DNA of 64,000 nt from Bacteroidales bacterium. GTDB lineage: Bacteria; Bacteroidota; Bacteroidia; Bacteroidales; Muribaculaceae. This document shows, one piece after another, positions 14,500-22,897 of the stretch. A program made the position numbers and the translations under genes. Every line of letters begins with the position of its first letter. The stretch's first letter is position 1. The stretch is from positions 1 through 64,000 of the forward strand of contig JAJBUG010000053.1 in NCBI GenBank assembly GCA_020860515.1, read 5' to 3'. The notes below the pieces were generated by a model that did no database searches, was not told the origin of the DNA, and saw only the letters and a list, made by a program, of their open reading frames with translations.

Positions 14500-16320
14500 T
14501 TAGCGTCGAACCATTGGGCTGTCAGATCCATCAAGATAAACTGAATCCGGCTTTATTTCTCCAGCGAGATCTATGCGGTAAGAAAGCACTTTGTTTTCAA
14601 GCATTTCCACATTTTCTTGGGGCGACTTCGTATAGTCAACAAGCATCGGGAAGCCGACTGGGAGCAGGTGAGGCAAATCTGCCAATTGCAATTCTTTGTT
14701 CCTGGCATCATAGCCAACTTTGAACTCTTTTCCGTTGGGGAAGGTAATTGTAACGCCAGTCTCACCTTCCATATCCCATTTAATCCACTCTTTCTCCCAA
14801 TTTTTAATGTCAATGAGTGGCAGAGAAATGTCATGCTTGGTTGTAGCAAAGGCTTCCGCAATGATTTGTCGGTTTTCTTCTGGAGTTTTGTCAAGTTCTG
14901 CTTTCATTTCATACAGAGGCTGTGCGTCAAAGCTGGGATACTTGTCTTTGTATATCTGCATTTCTGCTGTGCTTGGGTCAATGTCAAGATAATAAAGACC
15001 TCCAGTCTTGAAATAAAGATTGCGCAATTTGCCATCTTCATTGGCATTGCCCCATGAGGCGATGAAATTGCCTATCTTTTCTTTCAAGTCCTCTGCGCAT
15101 TGGTCAAGCCGGTCGTAAAACTCGCTTGATATTTTCAGATTTTTGACATTGCGTAGCGTAAGGATCGCAAAAGCTTCACTGATGTTATCTTCAATGGAGA
15201 ACCCTCTTTCAGGTATTGGTACACCGTATTTGAAGTCCTTGTCAGTCTCTGGATTATGGCCAGCGAACACTATTTCTGCTCTTTCTTTGTCAAAACTGAC
15301 ATTAGCATAGTACCCGGGTGAATATTCAATTTCTCGGTCTTCCTCATCGAGGTCGCTGAACTCAGCCTCCAGCCTATCAAGCGACATTTCTGGCGTTTCG
15401 GCCAGTTGGGGGATATTGCCCATCAGTTTTTCTCGAAGCATGGCAATGTTCTCTTCTGGGGATTTGGTGCGGTCAGCTTGCAGGAATTCCATCCATTCAG
15501 GCTGTTCGGAGGTCAGATCGGGCGCAGCCTTAAACTCGCCCACAGTGCTGTCATAATAAGCCTGTAGGCGAAAGAGGTTTGGGAACTCAATGGTTGATCC
15601 ATTAAGGGCTTTGGCCTTTTCCTCCCATTCGTCTTTCTTGGCCACATTTGCCTTGCCTAAGATTTCACAGATGGCATCAAGGTTTCCAAGCATCTGAGCA
15701 TAGCTTTTTTGGAACTCTCGATATGCAGAAATTTCTTCTTGCGTCGATGGTGCTACTTCCAGATTGCTTTCCAATTCAGGCAGGAAGTCGTTTCTCAGCA
15801 TCTCCTCGCGTTCGGCCAGTTCGGATGGGTCAACATCTGACATCGAGGAAATGGTGCGTTCTTTGTATTCAGCCCTGATTTGAGCCAATTGGTCATCAGT
15901 GTATAAGCCTTCTGCATTTGCGACTTCTTGGTTTTCGCTCTGTGACGTTTGGTCGAGGGATTTACCTGTCAAAAGTGAGAGATTGGCCTCGGCGGCGAGT
16001 GTCAATTTGAAACTTTCAATTTGGTCAGGGGTTAGCACGTTGAGTACTGCGCTGTCATAAGGACTGACCTCAGATGCAGGTCGATCGATGCCATCAATGT
16101 TGACCATTAATTGATAGTTGAAGTTGGCATCCCGGATTAAGTCAACTTTCTTTATTCGATCCAGTATTACTCCACGTGGTGGCTCACGTAAAAGATCCGC
16201 CTTTCGCTCAGGATGAACCTGGGCCTCCAGATAATACTTGCGCATCAGTTGTGACTTGCAATCATTGAACTCCTGTATCTGAGAGGCTGCTTCTGAGGGT
16301 GGAAGATTGCGCTTTGCCAT
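14500..16320 (-). CDS. Multi-repeat accessory protein (module A repeats)
   Basis: The 606-residue acidic protein has no signal or membrane segment. The C-terminal half is made of about four related units, each a few strands followed by a helix headed by a motif like D-x-[ST]-[KP]-x-E-N: DRTKSPEENIAMLREKL, RGFSIEDNISEAF, ELDKTPEENRQIIAEAF and VDYTKSPQENVEMLENK. Single copies of the same motif occur in the smaller tagged proteins of this window. The N-terminal half is helical and unrecognised. It ends SPMVRR. The start at 16320 overlaps the minus-one-frame reading discussed at 16245-16549. An alternative ATG at 16245 overlaps that frame's stop as TGATG. I think 16320 is likelier because residues 1-25 form a continuous helix with what follows. 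Confidence 0.75.
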   Translation of the reverse strand: MAKRNLPPSEAASQIQEFNDCKSQLMRKYYLEAQVHPERKADLLREPPRGVILDRIKKVDLIRDANFNYQLMVNIDGIDRPASEVSPYDSAVLNVLTPDQIESFKLTLAAEANLSLLTGKSLDQTSQSENQEVANAEGLYTDDQLAQIRAEYKERTISSMSDVDPSELAEREEMLRNDFLPELESNLEVAPSTQEEISAYREFQKSYAQMLGNLDAICEILGKANVAKKDEWEEKAKALNGSTIEFPNLFRLQAYYDSTVGEFKAAPDLTSEQPEWMEFLQADRTKSPEENIAMLREKLMGNIPQLAETPEMSLDRLEAEFSDLDEEDREIEYSPGYYANVSFDKERAEIVFAGHNPETDKDFKYGVPIPERGFSIEDNISEAFAILTLRNVKNLKISSEFYDRLDQCAEDLKEKIGNFIASWGNANEDGKLRNLYFKTGGLYYLDIDPSTAEMQIYKDKYPSFDAQPLYEMKAELDKTPEENRQIIAEAFATTKHDISLPLIDIKNWEKEWIKWDMEGETGVTITFPNGKEFKVGYDARNKELQLADLPHLLPVGFPMLVDYTKSPQENVEMLENKVLSYRIDLAGEIKPDSVYLDGSDSPMVRR

Positions 16321-16549
16321 TGAAGCTTTTTTGCCAAATCAAAAAACACCTGACGGTCCGCTGGGGCAAAAGGCAATGCAAAAGTTTCGTCGTTGGTCGG
16401 CACAAGGGCTATTAGATAGCTTTTGTTGGGCATCTTAAGAATTGACATTCGATCAATCCTTGATGATATCACATCTTCAATCGCGCTTTTGGGGTCCAAG
16501 CGTTCGATCTCTTCAAGGTGCAGCCCCTTTGTGATATGGGCGTGGATTA
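16245..16549 (-). pseudogene. Minus-one-frame segment, probable C-terminal part of the ArdC-like gene
   Basis: This frame is open from inside the end of the gene at 16547-18268 to 16245 but has no good start codon there (TTG at 16499, ATG at 16448). It encodes a protein-like sequence: GKEIIHAHITKGLHLEEIER, then PNKSYLIALVPTNDETFALP and ADRQVFFDLAKK. A single missing base around TTTCTTTC (about 16551-16558) or in the A8 run (16646-16653) would make it the continuation of the ArdC-like protein. At its other end GCA AAA AAG CTT contains the slippery heptamer A_AAA_AAG, and a minus-one shift there leads into the frame of the gene at 14500-16320. It could also be a separate small gene using a rare start. 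Confidence 0.5.
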
Positions 16550-18268
16550 TCTCTTTGCCTTGAAAGAAAGTGTCATTCGGCTCATATTGGTGAAATACGC
16601 CATTGATATGGCTAAAGTGTCGTACATGGCTAATGCCCGCATAGTTTTTTTTACCACATCCTCTATTCGGAGGGAAGAATGTGGCATTTCTTTGTTATCT
16701 ACACCTTGGAATGATATGATATCAGCTGTGGAATTCTCTTTGTCAAGAACTAACACGAAGTCTTGATGATTCTCACAAGCCATGTTGGTTATTTCCCAAG
16801 CAAGATTATGCTCGTTATCCTGAAGGTTGGATTCGTTCTCGTAAATAATCTGAGACACTTTATCCATAAGAATGTTGGATCGAGCTTTAAGCTCAGAGAA
16901 AATCACAGCTTTTGATTCTGTTTTTGATTCATCTGTCCAAGCTTTGTAGCAGTCGGAAACTTTCATTGCAGTTTCTCTTAGGCCTACTTCTTCCATAAGC
17001 TTTAGCGAATATTCGTCACACTCGACCAATCCCTTTCGAGCAAAGATATGGCCAAGCTCCAAAAGTGCCTCGCTTGAAATAAATTCGCCCCTACGACGAA
17101 ATTTGTTGATTTCATCAGATTGCAAGTCCTGCACTTTTGCGATCTTGTGACCTGTAATCGCGCGTTCGATCATATTTACCGCATTGTTGATGCGAGCTTC
17201 AAAAGCAGTCATTTTCAATGGCACTTGTTCGAGATTGCCAGTTACCGCATTTCGGGTCATCTTTTCAGCTTCCAGCTCACCCTGGGCTACCTCATTGGCC
17301 CATATTTCCAGAACTGTTCTGCCAGAATTTGAGAGCGGTCTGCGGTATTTTTCCTGAATCTGAGCTGGCATGCCAAGCTTGAGCATCATATACGCGCTCA
17401 CGAACTCTGCCACCAAGCTTTCGTTCTTGCCAGCAGGGTCAAAAGCAAGCATATCTTCTTCCGTTATCTTGTTGCGTGATTGGCGTTGCGGATTGGCAGT
17501 CGCCAAAGCTACTGCTCTCAGCACATCCTGAGCAAATGACTGAAAGGAGGAATAAGTATCTTGATTGCCAAAATACACAACATCCGCTTTTTCATCGTAA
17601 CGAGTAATCTTGTCAGGAGAACGCTTTATGGGTACCATATTTTGATTGATGGCCTTAATCCAAGCGTTGAGCTGACTGCGGTAGGATTTGCTGGTCTGTA
17701 GGTCTTCTGTATCAATATACCGGAATCCCTCACTTTCTTTAAGCTGGGCATACTGCGCATTGTCGGCTGTTTGCATTTTCGATTGGTCGAGATTGAACAT
17801 TCGGTATATTTCATCCTTCTTTACACGATTGTATAGCTCTCGATCTTGGGCAGGAAGCTGATTGTAATCTTTTTCTGTTATCACAATTGCTGGATTGGTC
17901 TTTAGCTTATAGTCGCTCCATCTGCCAGGACGCATTATTGGCACGCTCTTCTCGCCTTTTTGTACAAACACCTTCAATGCTTCCCAATCATTGTAAGTGC
18001 CATAAATGTTAGTGTTGAAGCAACGCTCATCCGAAGCGGCTGCTAACACCAAGGAGTAGAACGGCGATATGGTGAAGAGATGGCCATCAACGCCGTCGAG
18101 AATATTGCGTGGGGCTTGCTTCCAGCCAGGATTGAGCCATATGCCTTCGGTCTGGAGGCTGGCTGCTAATCGGCGTGAGAGGATGCCGCAAAATTGTGCG
18201 CGAGCATCCTCATAACGCTGATTGGGATCCTTGGCCTGTTGGTTAGTATTGGGCTGATTTTGATTCAT
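16547..18268 (-). CDS. ArdC-like antirestriction protein with degenerate zincin site
   Basis: The 573-residue protein parallels the ArdC/zincin protein at 30917-32557. The N-terminal ArdC-like region (about 1-170) includes TNIYGTYNDWEALKVFVQKG and KGEKSVPIM, matching KKGEKSFPVIL, and IYRMFNLDQSKM, matching VFLVFNIDQTDM. In the second domain the other protein has HEMAHSTG followed by REELVAEF. Here the HExxH position reads DVLRAVALA while NESLVAEFVSAYMMLKLGMP is kept, so the metallopeptidase site is lost. A long helical C-terminal part follows. It probably binds single-stranded DNA or antagonises restriction without proteolysis. Its end, LSFKAKR, may be artificial because the next frame reads on. 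Confidence 0.75.
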   Translation of the reverse strand: MNQNQPNTNQQAKDPNQRYEDARAQFCGILSRRLAASLQTEGIWLNPGWKQAPRNILDGVDGHLFTISPFYSLVLAAASDERCFNTNIYGTYNDWEALKVFVQKGEKSVPIMRPGRWSDYKLKTNPAIVITEKDYNQLPAQDRELYNRVKKDEIYRMFNLDQSKMQTADNAQYAQLKESEGFRYIDTEDLQTSKSYRSQLNAWIKAINQNMVPIKRSPDKITRYDEKADVVYFGNQDTYSSFQSFAQDVLRAVALATANPQRQSRNKITEEDMLAFDPAGKNESLVAEFVSAYMMLKLGMPAQIQEKYRRPLSNSGRTVLEIWANEVAQGELEAEKMTRNAVTGNLEQVPLKMTAFEARINNAVNMIERAITGHKIAKVQDLQSDEINKFRRRGEFISSEALLELGHIFARKGLVECDEYSLKLMEEVGLRETAMKVSDCYKAWTDESKTESKAVIFSELKARSNILMDKVSQIIYENESNLQDNEHNLAWEITNMACENHQDFVLVLDKENSTADIISFQGVDNKEMPHSSLRIEDVVKKTMRALAMYDTLAISMAYFTNMSRMTLSFKAKR

Positions 18269-18297
18269 GATAAATGGAATGAGAAAGTTTTGGGTTG

Positions 18298-18906
18298 TTA
18301 TGAGAGAGAAATCTGAATGTTTTCCTCTTGTTGCAGAGGCTTAATTGTGATGTGGTGTATCTCGGCAGCCATCTTTGCCAGCTTGTCGCCGTATTGGTCA
18401 ACAATGGCGTTTGCGAGAGTGTTTACCGGCACGGCTTTCTGCGCTACCGACTTGGCTGTTTCTCGGTGCAAAGTTATTGAGAACACAGTGTTGTCATAGC
18501 ACAGAATCATTGTGTTGCCCGCTACTTTGGGAATATCGGTAATGTGAGGATTTAGGGTTTGGTCATCATATTTTTTGTATTCTATTACATGTCTTTGTTG
18601 TGTTTCTTTAGGCAGTGGTTTCCAAGCTTCTGAGAATACACCCAATTCGCCACTGTATCTGGCCAAAGATTGCAAAGCTTTGCTATGGAAAAATGGAGCG
18701 GTGATTATGGCCAAATAAGCCATGGTGCGAGGCTGAGGATTGTCAAGCGGCTCAAATGGCATTAATCCAGCTGAGGTCACTTGTGGCACCACTGCTTCCA
18801 ATACGCTAATGTTGCCATCGTCGTTCCAGCTTTTCAGACATTCAGCCAATATCTTGCTCCAGCCCGAAAGATTGCCATCTGTTGCTCTATGTTCCGTTTT
18901 CTCCAT
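18298..18906 (-). CDS. Hypothetical protein, 202 aa
   Basis: The soluble alpha/beta protein begins MEKTEHRATDGNLSGWSKIL. It has no signal peptide and no domain I recognise. Visible features are a helical N-terminal half (AYLAIITAPFFHSKALQSLARY about 64-85) and a strand-rich second half (NTMILCYDNTVFSITLHRE about 129-147). The tail EENIQISLS has the LS ending seen in weaker versions of the shared tag, but this is not strong. It lies 4 bp from the upstream gene and 29 bp from the ArdC-like gene, inside the operon. Function is unknown. Confidence 0.6.
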   Translation of the reverse strand: MEKTEHRATDGNLSGWSKILAECLKSWNDDGNISVLEAVVPQVTSAGLMPFEPLDNPQPRTMAYLAIITAPFFHSKALQSLARYSGELGVFSEAWKPLPKETQQRHVIEYKKYDDQTLNPHITDIPKVAGNTMILCYDNTVFSITLHRETAKSVAQKAVPVNTLANAIVDQYGDKLAKMAAEIHHITIKPLQQEENIQISLS

Positions 18907-18910
18907 GTTG

Positions 18911-19261
18911 TTATACCGCTTGGTTTATATTTTGTTGTAGTTGCTTGTTTATCTGTTCCTTTATGCTTTGATAGTATATTTGCATGTGTTCGGGATAAAA
19001 TTCTTCCAGCCATTCGTCTTTGTCAACCAAACCCATGTAGAATTCGTAGGCCCTCATCAATGCCAACTCAGGATTATAAGGTTCTATTTCTACCGAAGGA
19101 CATCCTTTTTCGCTTCCGCTAAACCAGGCTTTGGTCCAAAACCGAGTGCCTACATTGTTGGAATAAACCGTGACTTTGCGTGGCACGTCAATATTCTGAA
19201 TATCAATTTTGAGGTTTTTAAGTGTGTCCTTTATAATAGGCCCTCTAAGCTCGGTCTGGTC
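18911..19261 (-). pseudogene. Minus-one-frame C-terminal half of the M23-like gene
   Basis: The frame reads continuously from the A9 run at 19262-19270 to the stop at 18911 and gives 116 residues: DQTELRGPIIKDTLKNLK, later VPRKVTVYSNNVGTRF, KAWFSGSEKG and MRAYEFYMGLVDKDEWLEE, ending NINQAV. It has no ATG near its beginning. The only start is a GTG at 19186, which would discard 25 protein-like residues. In the upstream gene the zero frame reads GTA AAA AAA AAG ACC, containing the heptamer A_AAA_AAG. A minus-one shift there joins the two into a 389-residue protein. Either one A was lost in the run or the shift is programmed. Confidence 0.7.
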
Positions 19262-20079
19262 TTTTTTTTTACAGGTTGGTAGTCTATTCCTGGCACTGCT
19301 ATATTATGCATTAGATAGATGTAGTTCAGAATGTCACCAATCATTAGGTTCTGGCCTTTTGCTATCAAGCCCTCGCAACCTTGACCCAAACCTAAAGGAT
19401 TGATGGCTGTGGGAATTTGCTTAAAGAAATAATTCCGGAGATTGCCAAGCGCAAAAAGACTGCGCAGAGCTTCGCCAGTAGCGTCAGGCATTTGATACGT
19501 TCCACTCAGTAGAGCCATCGTATAGGGCAGAATGAATTTTGTTATTAGTGGCTCTATATCCTTGCGTTTGTCATCGTAAATGGTTTTCACATCCATGTCA
19601 AGCCCTGTGGGCTGACCTTCTCTGCCATTGACTTGATTGCCCCATTGAGCCACATTGCCATTGAGCATTGTAATGAAGTCATAAGGGCTAAGCAATTCAC
19701 CATCGTACTTAACTCCAAGATGAAGCACTTCCTCGCCAGCCATCCCTACGCAGTCGCCCGCTACCAAATCCTCACCGAATTGCACATACGCATCGCTCAT
19801 GCCAGAATAGGTCACTTCCCATTTCTTATATTTCACAGTAATGTATAAGCCATGCTCGTTATTGTCAACACCAATAGCTGACACCTTGCCGGTGCCGATG
19901 GCATGAAGATAATTCTTGTTAACGGCCAAGTCAACGCCATCATGAAAAACTTCCTCGCCTGTGTTGGGATCAGTTTGCAACCCATAGGGGCGAAGGACGG
20001 TGACGTTTCCGTTCTCGTTAGCGAAGGGCATGCAGTATCCGCTCTCCGACACTAAGTTCATTTCTGCTGAATATCTCAT
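19231..20079 (-). CDS. Degenerate M23 (LytM-like) protein, zero-frame product
   Basis: The 282-residue protein has an M23 fold: TVLRPYGLQTDPNTGEEVFH, HDGVDLAVNKNYLHAIGTG, GKVSAIGVDNNEHGLYITVK, TYSGMSDAYVQFGEDLVAGD and EEVLHLGVKYDGELLSPYDF. The metal ligands His and Asp of HxxxD and the second His of HxH remain. The catalytic His of the usual Y-x-H-[LM] is Ser in YSGM, and the first His of HxH is lost, so hydrolysis is doubtful. A helical region follows (about 180-265). There is no signal peptide. The zero frame ends SLEGLL shortly after an A9 run. The longer minus-one product is described at 18911-19261. Confidence 0.75.
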   Translation of the reverse strand: MRYSAEMNLVSESGYCMPFANENGNVTVLRPYGLQTDPNTGEEVFHDGVDLAVNKNYLHAIGTGKVSAIGVDNNEHGLYITVKYKKWEVTYSGMSDAYVQFGEDLVAGDCVGMAGEEVLHLGVKYDGELLSPYDFITMLNGNVAQWGNQVNGREGQPTGLDMDVKTIYDDKRKDIEPLITKFILPYTMALLSGTYQMPDATGEALRSLFALGNLRNYFFKQIPTAINPLGLGQGCEGLIAKGQNLMIGDILNYIYLMHNIAVPGIDYQPVKKKTRPSLEGLL

Positions 20080-20103
20080 AGTCTAATGATATTATCCTTG
20101 TTG

Positions 20104-20883
20104 TTAGCTCAATCCTCTGCCGCTTTGAATTTCATAGCGTTCGTCGTCTTCATAGTTAAGCTCAGGATTATTGTGGCTATAAGCCATTCCTTGTTGTTGA
20201 ATTTGCTGGTTGTTTGAGAGATTGCAGCTATTGGTCTGAGCCATAGTCGTTTCTTTGGCAGGTATGATGGCTCCAATGAAACACAATAAAGCGCCTATGA
20301 TTTTGCCAAACCAACCGCCCCGGAATGCCATCAATGCCCCTAATCCCAACATAGCGTAGCTGATGCCATGAAGCTTTCCACTGAACATATTAGAAAAGAA
20401 ATTGCCAATGCTGCTCATGAAAGAATTTCCACCGTTCCCTCCAATCCCTAATGCTGAGGTAATGGTGTCAATTATGCCAGGCGAATCTGTAGATGTAGAA
20501 CCAAGCGATGGAGTTTGACCTGGACCATAGGGTACAACTACGTTTGGGGCTTGGGTTTCTTGTGGCTGAGGATTGTTCTCTTTGATCTTATCCACTACCT
20601 TAGATCCAGCCTCGTAAACTGTAGCTCCAGCGGTAACAAGACTTTCTCCGACCGCATCACCGAAGGATTCATCTTTGGTCATCATATTCCAGCCTACCAT
20701 AGCTCCGCCAGTAGTGAGCCAAGGATGCCTAAGCGCATGCTTGCCAGCCCATTCAACTGTGCTTTTGACTGATGAGCCTATGCCGAGATTAAGGCCTTTC
20801 CCTGCGGATACGGCTTCCTCAGTCTTGCCTAAAGCGTTTGCTATTTCTGAGCCAATCTTGCCGGCGCCTTTTGCTTTTCCCAT
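20104..20883 (-). CDS. Membrane-associated glycine-rich protein ending GRGLS
   Basis: The 259-residue protein begins MGKAKGAGKIGSEIANALGK. It has glycine/alanine-rich amphipathic segments, a proline/glutamine linker (NPQPQETQAPNVVVPYGPGQ), then a hydrophobic pair AMLGLGALMAFRGGWF and IIGALLCFIGAIIPA (about 178-208) able to form one or two transmembrane helices. A polar tail rich in N and Q ends QSGRGLS, a variant of the shared C-terminal tag. There is no cleavable signal peptide. Cotranscription with exported helical proteins and a PH-domain membrane protein suggests a membrane assembly belonging to the accessory operon. Family unknown. Confidence 0.65.
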   Translation of the reverse strand: MGKAKGAGKIGSEIANALGKTEEAVSAGKGLNLGIGSSVKSTVEWAGKHALRHPWLTTGGAMVGWNMMTKDESFGDAVGESLVTAGATVYEAGSKVVDKIKENNPQPQETQAPNVVVPYGPGQTPSLGSTSTDSPGIIDTITSALGIGGNGGNSFMSSIGNFFSNMFSGKLHGISYAMLGLGALMAFRGGWFGKIIGALLCFIGAIIPAKETTMAQTNSCNLSNNQQIQQQGMAYSHNNPELNYEDDERYEIQSGRGLS

Positions 20884-20890
20884 AACTGTA

Positions 20891-21676
20891 TTACTTTTGT
20901 ATTTTGTTAGTGTTGATAGTTCCTACAATTCTGTTTTCATCAATTTGTTGCCAATTCTCACCGAAAAATTCTTTCCAGCCGTCTTTTGAATTGGTGCCTT
21001 TCTTGCCATTGGCTTTCCAGCGTTTAAGACAAGCTTGTGCGATATCCTCTTTCGATTGCAATTCATAAGATCGCAAGCCTATCTCACGCAACACATCGTT
21101 GATGGTGGTATATCTTATGGCTCGTATCAGCCTTCTTATCGAAAGGCTGGTGTCTTTGAGCTTTGGCCGGATCTTAAGCACCATCTTCAATCTTTCATGG
21201 CCTGAATGATGCGCTGAATCTTCCAATACAGCTTGCTTAAGGTCTTCCATAATGCCAATAGCCTTGATGCCTACTTCGTAATAGAGGTTTGAGCTTTTGG
21301 TGCTAAGAGCAGCAGCAAAGGTGTTGGTAGGATGTTCACTTATTATCCTGCGCAGTTCGCCCAAATTGCTCACCAATCTTCGGGTTTCAATCACCATGCC
21401 ATAGGTTTGAGCAGCGATTGCGATAGTGTCTTGAATCTTTGTCAGATATTCATTGTACTGTTTCTGGAGGTCGAAAAGCTGATTTGAAGCGTTTGACATT
21501 TCCACATGAGCTGCGGCTTGTAGCATTGGCAGTCCTTGAAGTTGTTGCAGCTGTTTCCTCTCCGCATTTGATGCTTTGGTGATTTCATATAAAAGCTGGA
21601 CATCCACACGAAGCTGCGCCTCAATGGTAAATGGAAGCATAACTGCAAGGAGAAGTAAGGTCAATGTCGTTTTCAT
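20891..21676 (-). CDS. Exported helical protein, paralogue of a transfer-operon protein
   Basis: The 261-residue protein has a signal peptide MKTTLTLLLLAVMLPFTIEA, which fixes the start at 21676 rather than a longer upstream frame. The mature part is helical and coiled-coil-rich: QLQGLPMLQAAAHVEMSNAS, LFDLQKQYNEYLTKIQDTI. It ends with SKEDIAQACLKRWKANGKK near residues 222-240. The same layout, with a C-terminal S-K-x-x-I-[AC]-x(5)-W-x-R-like motif, is seen in the genes at 21688-22394 and 54658-55401. They therefore form a paralogous periplasmic family shared by the accessory and transfer operons. Function is unknown, probably envelope-associated. Confidence 0.7.
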   Translation of the reverse strand: MKTTLTLLLLAVMLPFTIEAQLRVDVQLLYEITKASNAERKQLQQLQGLPMLQAAAHVEMSNASNQLFDLQKQYNEYLTKIQDTIAIAAQTYGMVIETRRLVSNLGELRRIISEHPTNTFAAALSTKSSNLYYEVGIKAIGIMEDLKQAVLEDSAHHSGHERLKMVLKIRPKLKDTSLSIRRLIRAIRYTTINDVLREIGLRSYELQSKEDIAQACLKRWKANGKKGTNSKDGWKEFFGENWQQIDENRIVGTINTNKIQK

Positions 21677-21687
21677 TTCTAAAATTT

Positions 21688-22394
21688 TTATCTTGAAGAT
21701 GTCATTGATGCTCGGGCTGCTCTTTTCCATCGGTCATGAGCAATCTCTGCAATAGATTTCTTGTCGAGTACTCCGTAGCCCATAAGCGCATTGTTCCATA
21801 CGTCCATCATATTGTGGAATTTAAGGCTGATACAGAGCTTGCGCAGGTCTTTGTAGAGCTGTTTCAAAGTGTCTTCAATCATCCATAGCGATTTGCTGCG
21901 CTCGGCTCCTGTTAGCATATTGGTTTCACCGCCTTTCGCTATGCTGTTGTTGAACACATTGAATACTGTCACAAAGTCTGCGGCCACTTGGCCATAGAGG
22001 TTGTTAAGAGCAGCGGTTGCCACCATTCCTTGGGGATTAGCGGACACTGCGTCTTTGATTGCTATTAGCTCGTTGAAGATTGAAAGTGCGTCCGACACGA
22101 TGGTAGAGCTTGCCTTAAGAGTTGATGCATACCTGTTGACATCCATCAGATATTCATTGTACTGTCTCTGCCAGTTGGCGATTTTCAGTTCATACGCAGA
22201 CAAGACGTTTTGATATGCTATGGTCTTTTCTCTGCCGACATTTCCCGATTGAACTGCTTATTCATCGTTTCACTATGGCTTTGCACAAGAGTTATCTCCC
22301 CTGGATTGTAAATGGCACCTTGTGCCATGGCAACCAAGGGAAATATCAGAGTGGCTACTGCGATTATTGTGTATTTAGCGATTGGCGATTTCAT
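21688..22394 (-). pseudogene. Exported helical protein interrupted by a one-base frameshift
   Basis: An ATG at 22394 opens a signal peptide (MKSPIAKYTIIAVATLIFPL, then VAMAQ) and reads to a stop soon after the codon for Lys56 (GAG AAA AGA CCA TAG). In the minus-one frame the sequence continues as AYQNVLSAYELKIANWQRQY and on to LDKKSIAEIAHDRWKRAARA, clearly homologous to the next gene (20891-21676). One extra base in the AAAA run (complement of 22226-22229) would give a 235-residue protein. The start overlaps the end of the PH-domain gene by 20 bp, consistent with operon structure. It is either a recent loss of function, a sequencing error or a frameshifted gene. Confidence 0.75.
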
Positions 22395-22893
22395 GGATGT
22401 TGTATTTTTTGCGGTTAGTGATTACTCGCTGGCGTATCACTGATATAATATCAAGATTGCGTGGCACTCCTATTAGGGTCAATTCGGGTGTTTTGCTCTC
22501 ATTGCTGGTTATGATCACATTTTTGATGCCAAACAGCTTTTGCAGCATTGTGCTTGATTCTTTGTAGTCGTTTATGCGAAACAGTTCCATATATTCCACC
22601 TCCGTCGTCATTACTCCGAAGCTGACTTGCAACTGCTCTGGAGAAATTCGGTAGGTAAGGGATCTCATGTAACCTAAGTACCAAAAAGCACATAAGGCGA
22701 AAAATATTGATGTGAGTACAGCTGCTTTGGGGAAAGGAAACCCATCAATAGTGCTAATGCCAAAAGCTAATACCGTGCACACTAAATATGCCCAATAGCT
22801 GATTAGCCACTGTGCAACCTTCGGTTTCAGAACAATCGTGTCCTGACTGAGGGAATAAGGCTCCATGTTATCCATTATTTTCATCTGTTGCAT
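22375..22893 (-). CDS. PH-domain (YdbT/DUF304-like) membrane protein
   Basis: The 172-residue protein has two transmembrane helices (about 27-47 SYWAYLVCTVLAFGIST, and 52-73 FPKAAVLTSIFFALCAFWYL). A bacterial PH domain follows: SLTYRISPEQLQVSFGVMTT, EYMELFRINDYKESSTMLQK, FGIKNVIITSNESKTPELTL, and GVPRNLDIISVIRQRV. The Y-x-[IL]-x-x-x-x-[IL]-x-[IV]-x-x-G-V and R-I-x-D motifs are characteristic. Such proteins sit in the inner membrane with the PH domain on one face and often organise other membrane proteins. It is closely packed between the Toprim gene and the frameshifted exported gene. Confidence 0.85.
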   Translation of the reverse strand: MQQMKIMDNMEPYSLSQDTIVLKPKVAQWLISYWAYLVCTVLAFGISTIDGFPFPKAAVLTSIFFALCAFWYLGYMRSLTYRISPEQLQVSFGVMTTEVEYMELFRINDYKESSTMLQKLFGIKNVIITSNESKTPELTLIGVPRNLDIISVIRQRVITNRKKYNIHEIANR

Positions 22894-22897
22894 ATTT

